From JAAYCI01 sp964370045 (GTDB lineage Bacteria > Bacillota > Clostridia > Oscillospirales > Ruminococcaceae), in the NCBI GenBank assembly GCA_964370045.1, contig CAYJGZ010000011.1, positions 1 through 64,000 of the forward strand: a DNA stretch of 64,000 nucleotides, given 5' to 3'. The notes under the pieces are model-generated. The model had not been told where the DNA came from, searched no databases, and saw only the letters and a program-made list of their open reading frames with translations. A program made the translations under genes and the position numbers. This document shows, piece after piece, positions 26,067 through 35,870 of this stretch (its first letter is position 1; each line of letters opens with the position of its first letter).

Positions 26067-27520
26067 TATCCCATCTCCTTCACTGCGAAGCCGCCCACTA
26101 TCTGCTCATAGCATTTGGCCGCCGTTAGTATTCGCTGTTCGCTGAACTTCGGGCCGATAAGCTGCATTCCTATCGGCAGGTTGTCCTCCCCAAACCCGCA
26201 AGGAACGCTCACTGCGGGCAGTCCTGCAATGTTTATGGGCACCGTGCACACATCGCTTGCGATTTGCTCCAGCATGTTGTTGGTTTTTTCGCCCACCTTG
26301 AAGGCGGTGGTGGGAACTGTCGGGGTGGCAAGCAAGTCGCATTCTTCAAATACTTGCTCAAATTTTTGTGCGATAGTGCGCTGTAAAAGCTTTGCGCGCT
26401 TGTAATAGGCATCATAGTGTCCGCTGGACAGCACATACGTTCCCAACATGATGCGTCGCTTTACCTCGTCTCCGAATCCCTCGCTGCGGGTGGTTATGTA
26501 CATGTTTTCAAGTCCGCCCTCAGCCCCTGCGGAAAACCCATATTTTACGCCGTCATATCGTGCTAAATTGGAGGATGCCTCCGCCGAAGATATAATGTAA
26601 TACACCGAAAGCGCATACTCTGCAAACGGCAACGACACCTCCTTCACCTCAGCGCCTGCAAGGCGAAGCGCCTCTATTGCGTCCAAAACTTTTTTGCGCA
26701 CCTGCGGCTGAACGCCGTCGCCGTAATATTCCTTGGGCACGCCGATGCGAAGCCCCTTGACCGAACCTGCTATATTTGTATCAAACGTAAAGTCCTTGCT
26801 GGTGGCGTCATGGGCGTGGTCCGCTCCACTTATGGCAGAAAACAACATTGATACGTCATCTACACAGCGTCCAAACGGGCCAATTTGGTCCAGCGAAGAC
26901 GCAAAAGCAACAAGCCCATACCTTGAAACTGCACCGTAGGTGGGCTTCAGTCCAACCACTCCGCAAAAAGCTGCAGGCATACGCACCGAGCCACCCGTGT
27001 CACTGCCCAGTGATATGGGCACTTGGCTTGCGGCCACCGCAACGGCACTTCCGCCGGAGGAGCCGCCCGGCACGCACTGCAAGTTCCACGGGTTTTTAGA
27101 CACCTTAAAGTAGGAGTTTTCGCAGGAAGAGCCCATTGCAAACTCATCAAGGTTGCACTTGCCCACCATCACAGCATCCGCATCGTATAGTTTTTGCATC
27201 ACCGTTGCGTCATAAGGCGGCACAAAATTTTCCAGCATACGAGATGCACAGGTAGTGGCAACACCTTTTGTGCAAATGTTGTCCTTTATTCCTATCGGAA
27301 TGCCTGCAAGTGCACCTATTTTCTCATTTTTGGCTATTTTTTCATCCACGGCTTTTGCCTGCGCAAGCGCCTTTTCCTCGCTTATGGATATGAACGCATC
27401 CACAAGCTTTTCCGTCTTTTTCATATTTTCCAGCGTCTGAAGCGCAATTTCCTGCGCACTCACTTCGCCGGCTCTGAGCATCTGCGCCAATTCATGCGCA
27501 GTTTTTTTGTTTAATCCCAT
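26066..27520 (-). CDS. gatA: Asp/Glu-tRNA(Asn/Gln) amidotransferase subunit A
   Basis: GatA is the amidase that frees ammonia from glutamine. The 484-residue protein carries the amidase-signature Ser-cisSer-Lys site: the lysine in GIPIGIKDNI near 75, and PGGSSGGSAVAVAA with SLGSDTGGSVRMPA near 150-180. It lies between gatC and gatB on the same strand. Confidence 0.97.
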   Translation of the reverse strand: MGLNKKTAHELAQMLRAGEVSAQEIALQTLENMKKTEKLVDAFISISEEKALAQAKAVDEKIAKNEKIGALAGIPIGIKDNICTKGVATTCASRMLENFVPPYDATVMQKLYDADAVMVGKCNLDEFAMGSSCENSYFKVSKNPWNLQCVPGGSSGGSAVAVAASQVPISLGSDTGGSVRMPAAFCGVVGLKPTYGAVSRYGLVAFASSLDQIGPFGRCVDDVSMLFSAISGADHAHDATSKDFTFDTNIAGSVKGLRIGVPKEYYGDGVQPQVRKKVLDAIEALRLAGAEVKEVSLPFAEYALSVYYIISSAEASSNLARYDGVKYGFSAGAEGGLENMYITTRSEGFGDEVKRRIMLGTYVLSSGHYDAYYKRAKLLQRTIAQKFEQVFEECDLLATPTVPTTAFKVGEKTNNMLEQIASDVCTVPINIAGLPAVSVPCGFGEDNLPIGMQLIGPKFSEQRILTAAKCYEQIVGGFAVKEMG

Positions 27521-27532
27521 TTAACCCACACC

Positions 27533-27802
27533 TCAATCTACCGTTTTGGGAACCAAGAAACAACCTGCCGCCGCCTGTGGCGCATTTTGAAGAATATCCT
27601 CACGGGGCATACTCGGCAAAACTACATCTTCCCGCAGGCACATCATATCCTGTGGGTCAAGTAACGCTGTTGCGTCGGTTATTTCGGGTAATTTTTCCAC
27701 TTCTTTTACTCTGGCCGCCATTTCCGCAGAAAAACTCTCCAGCTTATCCTCCGGAATTTTCAGCTTTGCCAGCTTCGCCACATGCCTAACGTCAATTTCC
27801 AC
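27533..27802 (-). CDS. gatC: Asp/Glu-tRNA(Asn/Gln) amidotransferase subunit C
   Basis: GatC wraps around GatA and holds the complex together. The 89-residue product has the family start VRHVAKLAKLKI and the closing LREDVVLPSMPREDILQNAP. The start is GTG with GGAG nine bases before it. It begins 6 bp after ligA, so ligA and gatCAB form one unit. Confidence 0.94.
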   Translation of the reverse strand: MEIDVRHVAKLAKLKIPEDKLESFSAEMAARVKEVEKLPEITDATALLDPQDMMCLREDVVLPSMPREDILQNAPQAAAGCFLVPKTVD

Positions 27803-27808
27803 CTTGCT

Positions 27809-29791
27809 TCACTCCTTAATCATATGCATAAACTGTGCCTCGTCAATAACCTCAACACCCAGCGACTGCGCTTTGTCAAGCTTTGAGCCTGCGGCCTCGC
27901 CCGCTAAAAGGTAGCTTGTGTTTTTGCTCACGCTTCCTGCGGCCTTTCCTCCGTGCTTTACGATAAGCGCCTTGGCCTCATCACGTGAAAGCGTGGCCAA
28001 AGTGCCCGTCACTACGAAGGTTTTGCCTGTAAAGGTATTAAGCTTTCTTTCGCCGATGTAACGCATATTCACTCCGGCTTGCTCCAGCTTTTTGATTAAA
28101 TCCTTGCTTCCGTCCTTTGTTAAAAAATCCACAACACTGCTCGCCGAAACAAGCCCAAATCCCTCGATGTCTAAAATGTTCTGCACGTCCGCCTGCATGA
28201 GTGCCTGCATGTTTTCAAAGTGCTCGGCAAGTAACTGTGCGGCGGAACTGCCTATATTTCGTATGCCCATGGCAAAAATCAACCTGTCCAAGTTTGCGGA
28301 TTTGCTCCGCTCAATGGCGGACAAAAGGTTTCCCGCCGCCTTTTGCTTAAACTTATCCAGCGTCAAAAGCTGTTCAAGCGTTAGGCTGTAAATGTCCGCC
28401 GCATTTGCAACATAGCTTTTTTCTATCAGCTGTGCGCACACCGCCTGCCCCAATCCCTCTATATCCATAGCCCCACGGGAGGAAAAATGCACCAAATTGC
28501 GGAAAATTTGTGCAGGGCATTCGGGGTTGTGACAGCGCAAAGCCGCCTCATCAGGTAAGCGTGTTACCACATCGCCGCAGGAGGGGCAATGCGATGGCAT
28601 CTCGAACGGCACATCTCCCTCACCCTGCTTTACCACCTGCACAACTTCGGGAATTATATCCCCTGCTTTGCGTACTCGTATGGTGTCTCCGATACGCACA
28701 TTAAGTTGTTTTATGTAATCCTCATTGTGTAAAATCGCACGTGAAACCGTACTTCCCGCGAGTAGCACCGGCTCAAAAACAGCAGTGGGTGTCAAAACAC
28801 CTGTGCGCCCCACGCTTATTTCAATATCCGTTAGCAAGCTGTCCTTTTCCTCCGGCGGATACTTAAACGCAATGGCCCAACGTGGATACTTGCTGGTGCT
28901 CCCCAGCTCTTCACGCTGGGAAATATCGTTCACTTTTACCACAGCACCGTCGATTTCATACTCGAGGCTTCCGCGCAGTCTGCCGATTTCATCTATTTCG
29001 TCGAGCACCTGCTCAATGCTGTTTACCACACAGTAGCGAGGGCTTACAGGAAATCCCATCTGCGCCAAGTAGTCAAGGCTTTGGGCGTGTGTGCTCAAAG
29101 TTTTGCCACGTATCTGCTGAATGTTAAACACAAAAAGTGACAGTCCTCGTGTAGCTGTAACCGCCGCATCCTTCTGTCTAAGGCTACCCGCCGCCGCATT
29201 GCGTGGGTTTTTGGGCAGTGGCTTTTCCTCCGCCTGCTGGCGCTGAACAAACAGCTCAAACGCCCTGCGTGGCATGTATACCTCTGCACGCACCTCCAAA
29301 AATTCAGGCGCGTCCGAAAGACGCTTTGGCAGTGCGTCTATGGTGGCCAAGTTGGCCGTGACATCCTCGCCCACAAGGCCATCGCCACGAGTAGAGCCAC
29401 GCACAAACACCCCGTCTTGATACTCTAAACTCACCGAAAGACCGTCAATTTTCGTCTCAACCACATACTGTGCGCTCGGAAAAGCCTCCATGGTGCGCCG
29501 CCCAAAGTCCGCAATATCCTCATGGCTGAACGCATCCTGCAGGCTCTCCATTTTTACGTCGTGCGTCACCTTATTAAAACGTGAGGAGGGACTGCCCAGC
29601 ACCTGCTGTGTGGGTGAAGTTTCCAAAACAAGCTTTGGGTGCTCCGCCTCAATAGCCTTTAGCTCGTTCATCAGCGCATCGTACTCGTAGTCGGATATTT
29701 GGGGCGCATCCTCATCATAATAAAGGCGGCTATGCTTTGATATTTCACGGCGAAGGTTTTCCGCACGCATTTTTGCTGTATCGAAATCCAT
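27809..29791 (-). CDS. ligA: NAD-dependent DNA ligase
   Basis: LigA seals nicks in replication and repair. The 660-residue protein has the Ia domain, the adenylation site K114-IDG, an OB fold, a zinc finger with four cysteines (CPSC...CHNPEC) near 400-425, helix-hairpin-helix repeats to about 575, and a C-terminal BRCT domain starting near FTGKTFVVTGTL. All parts are present and the length is normal. It is followed by gatC after 6 bp. Confidence 0.97.
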   Translation of the reverse strand: MDFDTAKMRAENLRREISKHSRLYYDEDAPQISDYEYDALMNELKAIEAEHPKLVLETSPTQQVLGSPSSRFNKVTHDVKMESLQDAFSHEDIADFGRRTMEAFPSAQYVVETKIDGLSVSLEYQDGVFVRGSTRGDGLVGEDVTANLATIDALPKRLSDAPEFLEVRAEVYMPRRAFELFVQRQQAEEKPLPKNPRNAAAGSLRQKDAAVTATRGLSLFVFNIQQIRGKTLSTHAQSLDYLAQMGFPVSPRYCVVNSIEQVLDEIDEIGRLRGSLEYEIDGAVVKVNDISQREELGSTSKYPRWAIAFKYPPEEKDSLLTDIEISVGRTGVLTPTAVFEPVLLAGSTVSRAILHNEDYIKQLNVRIGDTIRVRKAGDIIPEVVQVVKQGEGDVPFEMPSHCPSCGDVVTRLPDEAALRCHNPECPAQIFRNLVHFSSRGAMDIEGLGQAVCAQLIEKSYVANAADIYSLTLEQLLTLDKFKQKAAGNLLSAIERSKSANLDRLIFAMGIRNIGSSAAQLLAEHFENMQALMQADVQNILDIEGFGLVSASSVVDFLTKDGSKDLIKKLEQAGVNMRYIGERKLNTFTGKTFVVTGTLATLSRDEAKALIVKHGGKAAGSVSKNTSYLLAGEAAGSKLDKAQSLGVEVIDEAQFMHMIKE

Positions 29792-29885
29792 TTTGCAAAG
29801 CCCCCTCTTGTGATAATACTTTATGAAAACATACGAATTTTCGTGTAATATCAGGAAACTTCAAATCGTGAAGTCTACCTACTGC

Positions 29886-30860
29886 CTAAACCGAAAGCTC
29901 ATTGCAAATATCCAAAAGCGATAAATCCAGCGTTTTAGTCATTGCCAGTGCCTCGTCAATATTGTGGTCCACCAGCTCTTCATCATGAAAGCCAATGACT
30001 TTATCCACAACACCCCTGCTTATCAAATCCACCGCATGATGCCCAAGCCTTGTTGCGGACACTCTGTCTCGCACGGTGGGCGAGCCACCACGCTGTACGT
30101 GCCCAAGGATGGTAGCCCTGCTCTCAATGCCTGTGCGCTCCTCAATTTCTTGGGCAATGCTTTCGGAGCGTCCTGTGCCCTCCGCAACAATAATAATAAA
30201 GTGTTTTTTGCCCAGCTTACGGGAAAACTTTATTTCCTCAACCAAAGAGTCCATGTCGGTTTCAACCTCAGGGATAAAGCTGGTAAACGCACCGGTGGCA
30301 AGCCCTGTGTTCATGGCGATGTAGCCTGCGTGACGCCCCATAACCTCCACAATGCTACAGCGCTCGTGGCTCTGGGTAGTATCCCGAAGCTTGTCTATCA
30401 TCTCGATGGCGGTATTCATCGCTGTATCGTAGCCTACGGTGTAGTCGGTACATGCGATGTCGTTATCAATAGTGCCGGGAATGCACACGCAGGGCACCTC
30501 TTGCTTTGATAGCGCCCCCGCCCCTCTGAACGAGCCGTCGCCGCCGATAACAACCATCGCCTCAATGCCGTGCTTGCGGCAATTCGCGGCGGCAGTTTGC
30601 TGGCCTGCCAGCGTCATAAACTCGGGGCTTCGTGCAGTGTACAGCATTGTGCCGCCACGGTGGATAATCTCCGAAACACTGCGAATGTTCATCTCCTCAA
30701 TATCGTCCGAGATGAGCCCATTATAGCCGTGACGAACACCGAACACCTTCATGTTTTTCACCAGCGCACTGCGCACCACCGCACGAATTGCCGCATTCAT
30801 GCCGGGTGCATCGCCACCGCTTGTAAGTACGCCAATCCTTTTAATCACAGGCTCAGACAT
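29886..30860 (-). CDS. pfkA: ATP-dependent 6-phosphofructokinase
   Basis: PfkA phosphorylates fructose 6-phosphate in glycolysis. The 324-residue protein has the glycine-rich TSGGDAPGMNAAIR at 13-26, GGDGSFRGA near 105, the catalytic GTIDNDI near 128 and MGRHAGYIA near 170. The glycine after GGDG and the TIDND motif suit an ATP-using rather than a pyrophosphate-using enzyme. It lies 94 bp before ligA. Confidence 0.96.
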   Translation of the reverse strand: MSEPVIKRIGVLTSGGDAPGMNAAIRAVVRSALVKNMKVFGVRHGYNGLISDDIEEMNIRSVSEIIHRGGTMLYTARSPEFMTLAGQQTAAANCRKHGIEAMVVIGGDGSFRGAGALSKQEVPCVCIPGTIDNDIACTDYTVGYDTAMNTAIEMIDKLRDTTQSHERCSIVEVMGRHAGYIAMNTGLATGAFTSFIPEVETDMDSLVEEIKFSRKLGKKHFIIIVAEGTGRSESIAQEIEERTGIESRATILGHVQRGGSPTVRDRVSATRLGHHAVDLISRGVVDKVIGFHDEELVDHNIDEALAMTKTLDLSLLDICNELSV

Positions 30861-31014
30861 AACACTTCCCCCTATTCAGTATGAGCAAGCTTTCATTTTT
30901 TTGGATGTTTTTTGCGAATATTTCACAGATATATTTTTGGTATTTTATGATGCTTTCTTTTGCATCATAGGATGTATAAATATACAGCCATATCAGATAT
31001 TTTACACGTTTTAC

Positions 31015-31042
31015 ATTATATATACAACAGTTTTACGGTTAA
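31015..31042 (-). promoter_or_regulatory. Possible promoter before pfkA
   Basis: On the minus strand TTAACC (31042-31037) and TATAAT (31020-31015) are 16 bp apart, about 155 bp before pfkA. The -35 is weak. The rest of this AT-rich 246-bp gap shows nothing else. Confidence 0.4.
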
Positions 31043-31106
31043 ATTTAGCATAGCATTTCAGTAAAAATTGTTTTTTTGAATAATTTAATCATAATAAAAC
31101 AAGCAT

Positions 31107-34100
31107 TTACCTTACCGCCACATTGTCCTTGCCGAGTAGCTCCCGCATTTCGTTAAGCATTGTAGTGTTGTTTATCGTCCACATTGCCGAAGGCGCACGT
31201 GTCATTTTTTGCGTATCCTCAAAGCGAAAATACACAGGCCAATCCCCCTCAAAAACCTCCAGCAATTTACACACCTGAAGATATTCTTCGCTTTGTACGG
31301 AGGGTACACGCAGGTACAGCCCCTGCCTTTGCGCAGATGCCGCCACCCTTAGCTTTTCGGGCTGTGCGCTCGCAATGTCCAGCACCTCATCCGCTATTAT
31401 TTTGGGCGCTTCCTCCTCCTTTGAGGATATTCGCCCCCTAAGGATGACAACGGCGTTTTCCTTCACCACTGCGTTTGCGTCCATCAGCACCTTTGGGAAT
31501 ATAAGTGCCTCCATGCTTGCTGTCATGTCCTCAACGGTGGTAAATGCCATTACATCGTTGCTTTTTGTGGTAAAAAAGCGCAGCTGCACAATGGTGCACA
31601 CCAGCACCACACGTCGTGCATCCTGTGCGTTTTCCCCATCATCCTGCGTAAGCTCGGCTATGGTGGCGGTGGCCACCTTTTTTATCACCTCGCTATACTC
31701 CTGCAATGGATGCCCCGACAAAAACAGCCCGCTTATCTCCTTTTCCTGTCGCAGGAGCACATCCTTCGGGTATTCGGGCACATTTGGCATGTTGTACGTG
31801 TCTGCCATGGTTGCGTCGGTATCTGCCATGCCGAAAAAGCTCACCTGCCCGTCCAAGTTTCGCTTGCGGTCGTTTTCCACATTTTTGAGCATTCCCTCAA
31901 CCGCACGCACCATAGCGTGGCGGTTGTGCTCAATTCTATCAAAAGCACCTGCATAAATAAAAGCCTCTATCGCCTTTGAGTTTATGGCCGTGCCAGCCAT
32001 GCGCTTGCAAAATGTGTACAGCGAGGTAAACGGTCCGTTTTGCTCCCGCTCGCGCACAACGGCATCAATAAGGCCGCTACCCACATTTTTCAGCGCCAAC
32101 AGCCCATAGCGAATGTTCCCCGACTGCACCGTAAAGCCGGCATCGCTCTCGTTTATGTCGGGCGGCAAAACGCTTATGCCCATGTGGATGCTTTCGTTTA
32201 TGTAGGTGATTATCTTGCCGTTGCCGCCGCTGCTGCTGCCCGAGTTTTGCACGCTTGTCAAAAGCGCCGCCATGTATTCCTTTGGGTGGTGGCATTTCAT
32301 CCACGCTGTTTGATAGGACACAACAGCGTACGCCGCCGCATGGCTTTTGTTAAAAGCATAGGAGGCAAAGCTTGTCAAATCGTCAAATATTTCGTTTGCC
32401 ACCTTTGCAGGCACACCGTTTTTCACACAGCCGGGGCACTGCTGTCCCTCCTCCTCGCTTCCGTGGATAAAGCGCTCCCGCTCACGCTCCATTACATCAT
32501 GCTTTTTTTTGCTCATCGCCCTGCGCACCAAGTCCGCCTGCCCAAGGCTGTAGCCGGCAAGCTTTCGGCAAATTTCCATTACCTGCTCCTGATAGATAAC
32601 CACCCCGTAGGTGACGTTTAATATAGGCGCAAGCAGTGGTGTTTTGTAGCTTATTTGCGAGGGGTTGTGCCTGTTGCGTGCATAAAGCGGAATGGAGTCC
32701 ATCGGCCCCGGGCGGTACAGCGAGATAATAGCTATAATATCCTCGAAATTACTCGGTTTAACGCTAATTAGCGTCTGACGCATTCCGCCGCTTTCCATCT
32801 GGAACACACCGTCCGTATCCCCCGAGGAAAGCAGTGCATACACCTTTTCATCATCATAGCTTATACCCTCAATCGAAAAATCGGGGCTGTGCTTTTGTAT
32901 CATACGCCGTGCGTCCTCGATAACCGTAAGGTTGCGCAGGCCCAAAAAGTCCATCTTCAAAAGCCCCAGCTCCTCGATAGTACCCATCGGGAACTGTGTC
33001 ACGTTTACGCCATCGTTTGTCGCCAGCGGAACGTACCTGCTCACCTCGCTGGGTGTTATCACCACACCTGCCGCATGGGTGGAGGCGTTGCGTGGCATTC
33101 CCTCGATGCGGCGAGCAATGTCCAAAACCTCCGCCACCTGTGGGTCGTTCTTCGCCTCCTCCGCCAGCTGCTTGGAAACACTCAGCGCCCTGTCCAGCGT
33201 CATGCCCAGCTCCATGGGCACAAGCTTTGCTATGGTGTCCGCCTTTTGGTAGGGAACATCCAGCACCCTTGCCACATCCCGAATCGCCTGCCGAGGTTTA
33301 AGCGTACCGAAGGTGATTATCTGCGCCACATGCTCCTTGCCGTACTTTCTGTTGACATACTCTATCACCTCGCCCCTGCGCTCGTTGCAAAAGTCTATGT
33401 CAAAGTCAGGCATGGATATGCGCTCGGGGTTTAGAAATCGCTCGAACAAAAGCCCGTATTTTATGGGGTCGATGCCGGTGATGCCCATGCAGTAGGCGGC
33501 AAGGCTACCCGCGCCGCTTCCCCTACCCGGGCCTACGGGGATGCCGGTGTCCTTTGCGTAGTTTACAAAATCCGCAACAATTAAGTAATAATTCACATAG
33601 CCCATGCGCACTATTACGTCAAGCTCATAAGAAAGGCGGTCGCACACCTCTTTATCAGGCGTATCACCGTACAATTTGTGCAAGCCACTTTCACATATTT
33701 TCCTAAAATATTGCTCGTTGTTTTCGCTGTTAGGCACTTCAAATGCAGGCAACTTTGTCACACCAAACTCGTAATTAAAATCACATTTTTCTGCTATTTT
33801 AAGCGTGTTTTCGCACGCAGAGGGAACCTGTGAAAACAGCTCGTACATTTCATCCGCACTTTTTACATAAAACTCATCCGTGCCAAACTCCATCTTGTCA
33901 TCATCGGACAGCGTTTTTTTCGTCTGGACGCACAAAAGCACCTGCTGGATGCGTGCATCATCCCTGCGCAGGTAGTGTGCATCATTTGTGGCAACCATGG
34001 GTATGCCCGTCTTTTCGGCAAGGCGAATAAGCGCCGGCAAAACCTCCCGTTGCTCCTTTAGCCCATGGTCTTGCAGCTCTATGTAATAGTTCCCCTTGCC

Positions 34101-34604
34101 AAAAACACCCTCGTACCACAGCGCCACCTGCTCGGCTTTTTGCTCGTCCCCCGCCAAAAGCGCACGGGGAATCTCCCCCGCAAGGCAGGCAGAAAGGCAT
34201 ATAAGTCCCTCGCTGTGACGCTGTAAAAGCTCCTTATCCACACGTGGCTTTGAGTAAAAACCCTCCGTAAAGCCTTGCGACACCATGCGTATTAAATTTT
34301 GATAACCCGTTTCATTTTTGCAAAGTAGCACCAAATGGCAGTTGCCGTCCATCTGGTTCACCTTGTCAAAGCGCCCACGGGTGGCGACATACACTTCGCA
34401 CCCTATGATAGGCTTTATGCCCGCCTTTTTTGCCGCCTTAAAAAAATCCACACATCCGTACATCACCCCATGGTCGGTGATGGCCACCGCACTTTGCCCA
34501 AGCTGTGCAAGATGTTGCATCAGCTTGTCTATGCGGCATGCGCCGTCCAAAAGGCTGTACTCGGTGTGCAGGTGTAAATGTGCAAAATCCCTTGTGTTAG
34601 GCAT
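31107..34604 (-). CDS. dnaE: DNA polymerase III alpha subunit (DnaE)
   Basis: This is a replicative polymerase of the DnaE class. The 1165-residue protein starts with a PHP domain (FAHLHLHTEYSLLDGACR), followed by the palm with PDFDIDFCNERRGEV carrying the catalytic aspartates near 400, the finger domain, helix-hairpin-helix repeats and an OB-fold near 1000-1080. ATG 34604 has GAGG at normal spacing; an ATG at 34652 would add 16 residues without family likeness. Low-GC Gram-positives usually also have PolC, which is not in this window. Confidence 0.96.
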   Translation of the reverse strand: MPNTRDFAHLHLHTEYSLLDGACRIDKLMQHLAQLGQSAVAITDHGVMYGCVDFFKAAKKAGIKPIIGCEVYVATRGRFDKVNQMDGNCHLVLLCKNETGYQNLIRMVSQGFTEGFYSKPRVDKELLQRHSEGLICLSACLAGEIPRALLAGDEQKAEQVALWYEGVFGKGNYYIELQDHGLKEQREVLPALIRLAEKTGIPMVATNDAHYLRRDDARIQQVLLCVQTKKTLSDDDKMEFGTDEFYVKSADEMYELFSQVPSACENTLKIAEKCDFNYEFGVTKLPAFEVPNSENNEQYFRKICESGLHKLYGDTPDKEVCDRLSYELDVIVRMGYVNYYLIVADFVNYAKDTGIPVGPGRGSGAGSLAAYCMGITGIDPIKYGLLFERFLNPERISMPDFDIDFCNERRGEVIEYVNRKYGKEHVAQIITFGTLKPRQAIRDVARVLDVPYQKADTIAKLVPMELGMTLDRALSVSKQLAEEAKNDPQVAEVLDIARRIEGMPRNASTHAAGVVITPSEVSRYVPLATNDGVNVTQFPMGTIEELGLLKMDFLGLRNLTVIEDARRMIQKHSPDFSIEGISYDDEKVYALLSSGDTDGVFQMESGGMRQTLISVKPSNFEDIIAIISLYRPGPMDSIPLYARNRHNPSQISYKTPLLAPILNVTYGVVIYQEQVMEICRKLAGYSLGQADLVRRAMSKKKHDVMERERERFIHGSEEEGQQCPGCVKNGVPAKVANEIFDDLTSFASYAFNKSHAAAYAVVSYQTAWMKCHHPKEYMAALLTSVQNSGSSSGGNGKIITYINESIHMGISVLPPDINESDAGFTVQSGNIRYGLLALKNVGSGLIDAVVREREQNGPFTSLYTFCKRMAGTAINSKAIEAFIYAGAFDRIEHNRHAMVRAVEGMLKNVENDRKRNLDGQVSFFGMADTDATMADTYNMPNVPEYPKDVLLRQEKEISGLFLSGHPLQEYSEVIKKVATATIAELTQDDGENAQDARRVVLVCTIVQLRFFTTKSNDVMAFTTVEDMTASMEALIFPKVLMDANAVVKENAVVILRGRISSKEEEAPKIIADEVLDIASAQPEKLRVAASAQRQGLYLRVPSVQSEEYLQVCKLLEVFEGDWPVYFRFEDTQKMTRAPSAMWTINNTTMLNEMRELLGKDNVAVR

Positions 34605-34845
34605 GGGTTTCCTCAAACAGTGTATTTTAGATAAGTTTTCAACGTTTTTCACAAAGATATTAACAATGAATTTTTCAACCCAAAATATTACGTACTATCA
34701 ATAAATAAAATCGTGAATAAATCAGGCTCAAGCCGGTTAAATCAGCATTTTAAGTAGTTTTTTGCGCAAAATTCAAAAAAATCACTCAAAAACAAGCTAA
34801 AATGCAAAGCGGCACAAGCACACTATCACCACAATTTTAGGTGAT

Positions 34846-35760
34846 TTATTTTGTGTTTTTCAGTGCGGTTATTTCCTCTGCCTTTTCACATATTTTCTTG
34901 TAGCGGTGGCTAAGCCCGCTTTTGCTCACGGGCACGCTGCTTGCTTTCGCAAGCTCTGCCAGCGACATCATGGGGTTTTCCATACGCAGCTGTGCCGCCT
35001 GTTGCAGTGCCTCGGGCAGGCTACCCAGCGCATTTTCCTGCTGTAGCAGCCGTATCGCCGATATTACTTGGCTGTTTGCCTGCACAATTTTGTCTATGTT
35101 TGCCGTCTCGCAGTTGGTGATGCGGTTAGCCTTGTTGCGAAAGTCCTTGTACACTTTTAGATTCATTATTTCCAGCGCCGCATTTTGCGCACCCATGCTG
35201 GTGAGCAGGTCCTCAATCTGTTCGCTCGACTTAAAGTAAAGCACGTTCGCACCCTTGCGCACTGCGCTTTTTGCTTCAAAGCCGTGCTCTGCCAAAAGCG
35301 TTTCAAAGTCACGCATCATAAGGAACCTTGGCGAGACAAACTCCAGCACGTACCCTTTTTGCGGGTCGGGCGCAACGCCGCCACACACAAATGCCGCCGC
35401 CAAAAACGCACAAAAACATCCGCTACACAGTATGTTTTCACGCTTTATACGCACGGCGGTCTCCTCGCCGCTGTGCGCAAAAAGTGCCAGCATCTTTTCA
35501 GGCTCGTACCCGTCTCTCACCGCAAACTCATAGCTTGCCGGGGTCGTTTTGCGCACATACACCCTGCCCGCAATTCCCGCATCAAGAAAGCGAGCCTTTG
35601 CCCACTGCGCAATATACGCACGCTCGGTGTGAAACAAAAGCCCCTCTTTATCGAAATGCTTTGCAAAGCACGCAATGCCGTAGCACGCCGCAGTGGTACA
35701 GCACGCTCCGTGTATGGGGCGCTGTGTAATTTCCTTTTTTACCTTTTGGGAAAAGCTCAT
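34846..35760 (-). CDS. whiA: DNA-binding protein WhiA
   Basis: WhiA is a regulator of division and, in actinomycetes, sporulation, with a LAGLIDADG-like N-terminal fold and a C-terminal helix-turn-helix. The 304-residue protein begins MSFSQKVKKEI, as in other members, and ends with the HTH segment LAKASSVPVSKSGLSHRYKKI. ATG 35760 has GGAG eight bases before it; the frame is open 23 codons further up. In most Firmicutes rapZ and yvcK lie just before whiA; here murB does, after a 110-bp gap. Confidence 0.94.
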   Translation of the reverse strand: MSFSQKVKKEITQRPIHGACCTTAACYGIACFAKHFDKEGLLFHTERAYIAQWAKARFLDAGIAGRVYVRKTTPASYEFAVRDGYEPEKMLALFAHSGEETAVRIKRENILCSGCFCAFLAAAFVCGGVAPDPQKGYVLEFVSPRFLMMRDFETLLAEHGFEAKSAVRKGANVLYFKSSEQIEDLLTSMGAQNAALEIMNLKVYKDFRNKANRITNCETANIDKIVQANSQVISAIRLLQQENALGSLPEALQQAAQLRMENPMMSLAELAKASSVPVSKSGLSHRYKKICEKAEEITALKNTK

Positions 35761-35870
35761 CCCCGTATCTCCGTCATCTGTTTTCGCTTTAGCATACTTC
35801 ATGTGGGAAAACGTACGAAAAAGTAGCATTTAGGTCCTTTTTCTCAACAAAAGAATATATCGCACAAGCG

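Noticed and set aside
32040..32621. 193-codon plus-strand frame
   Set aside because: It is a shadow inside dnaE with no ribosome site.
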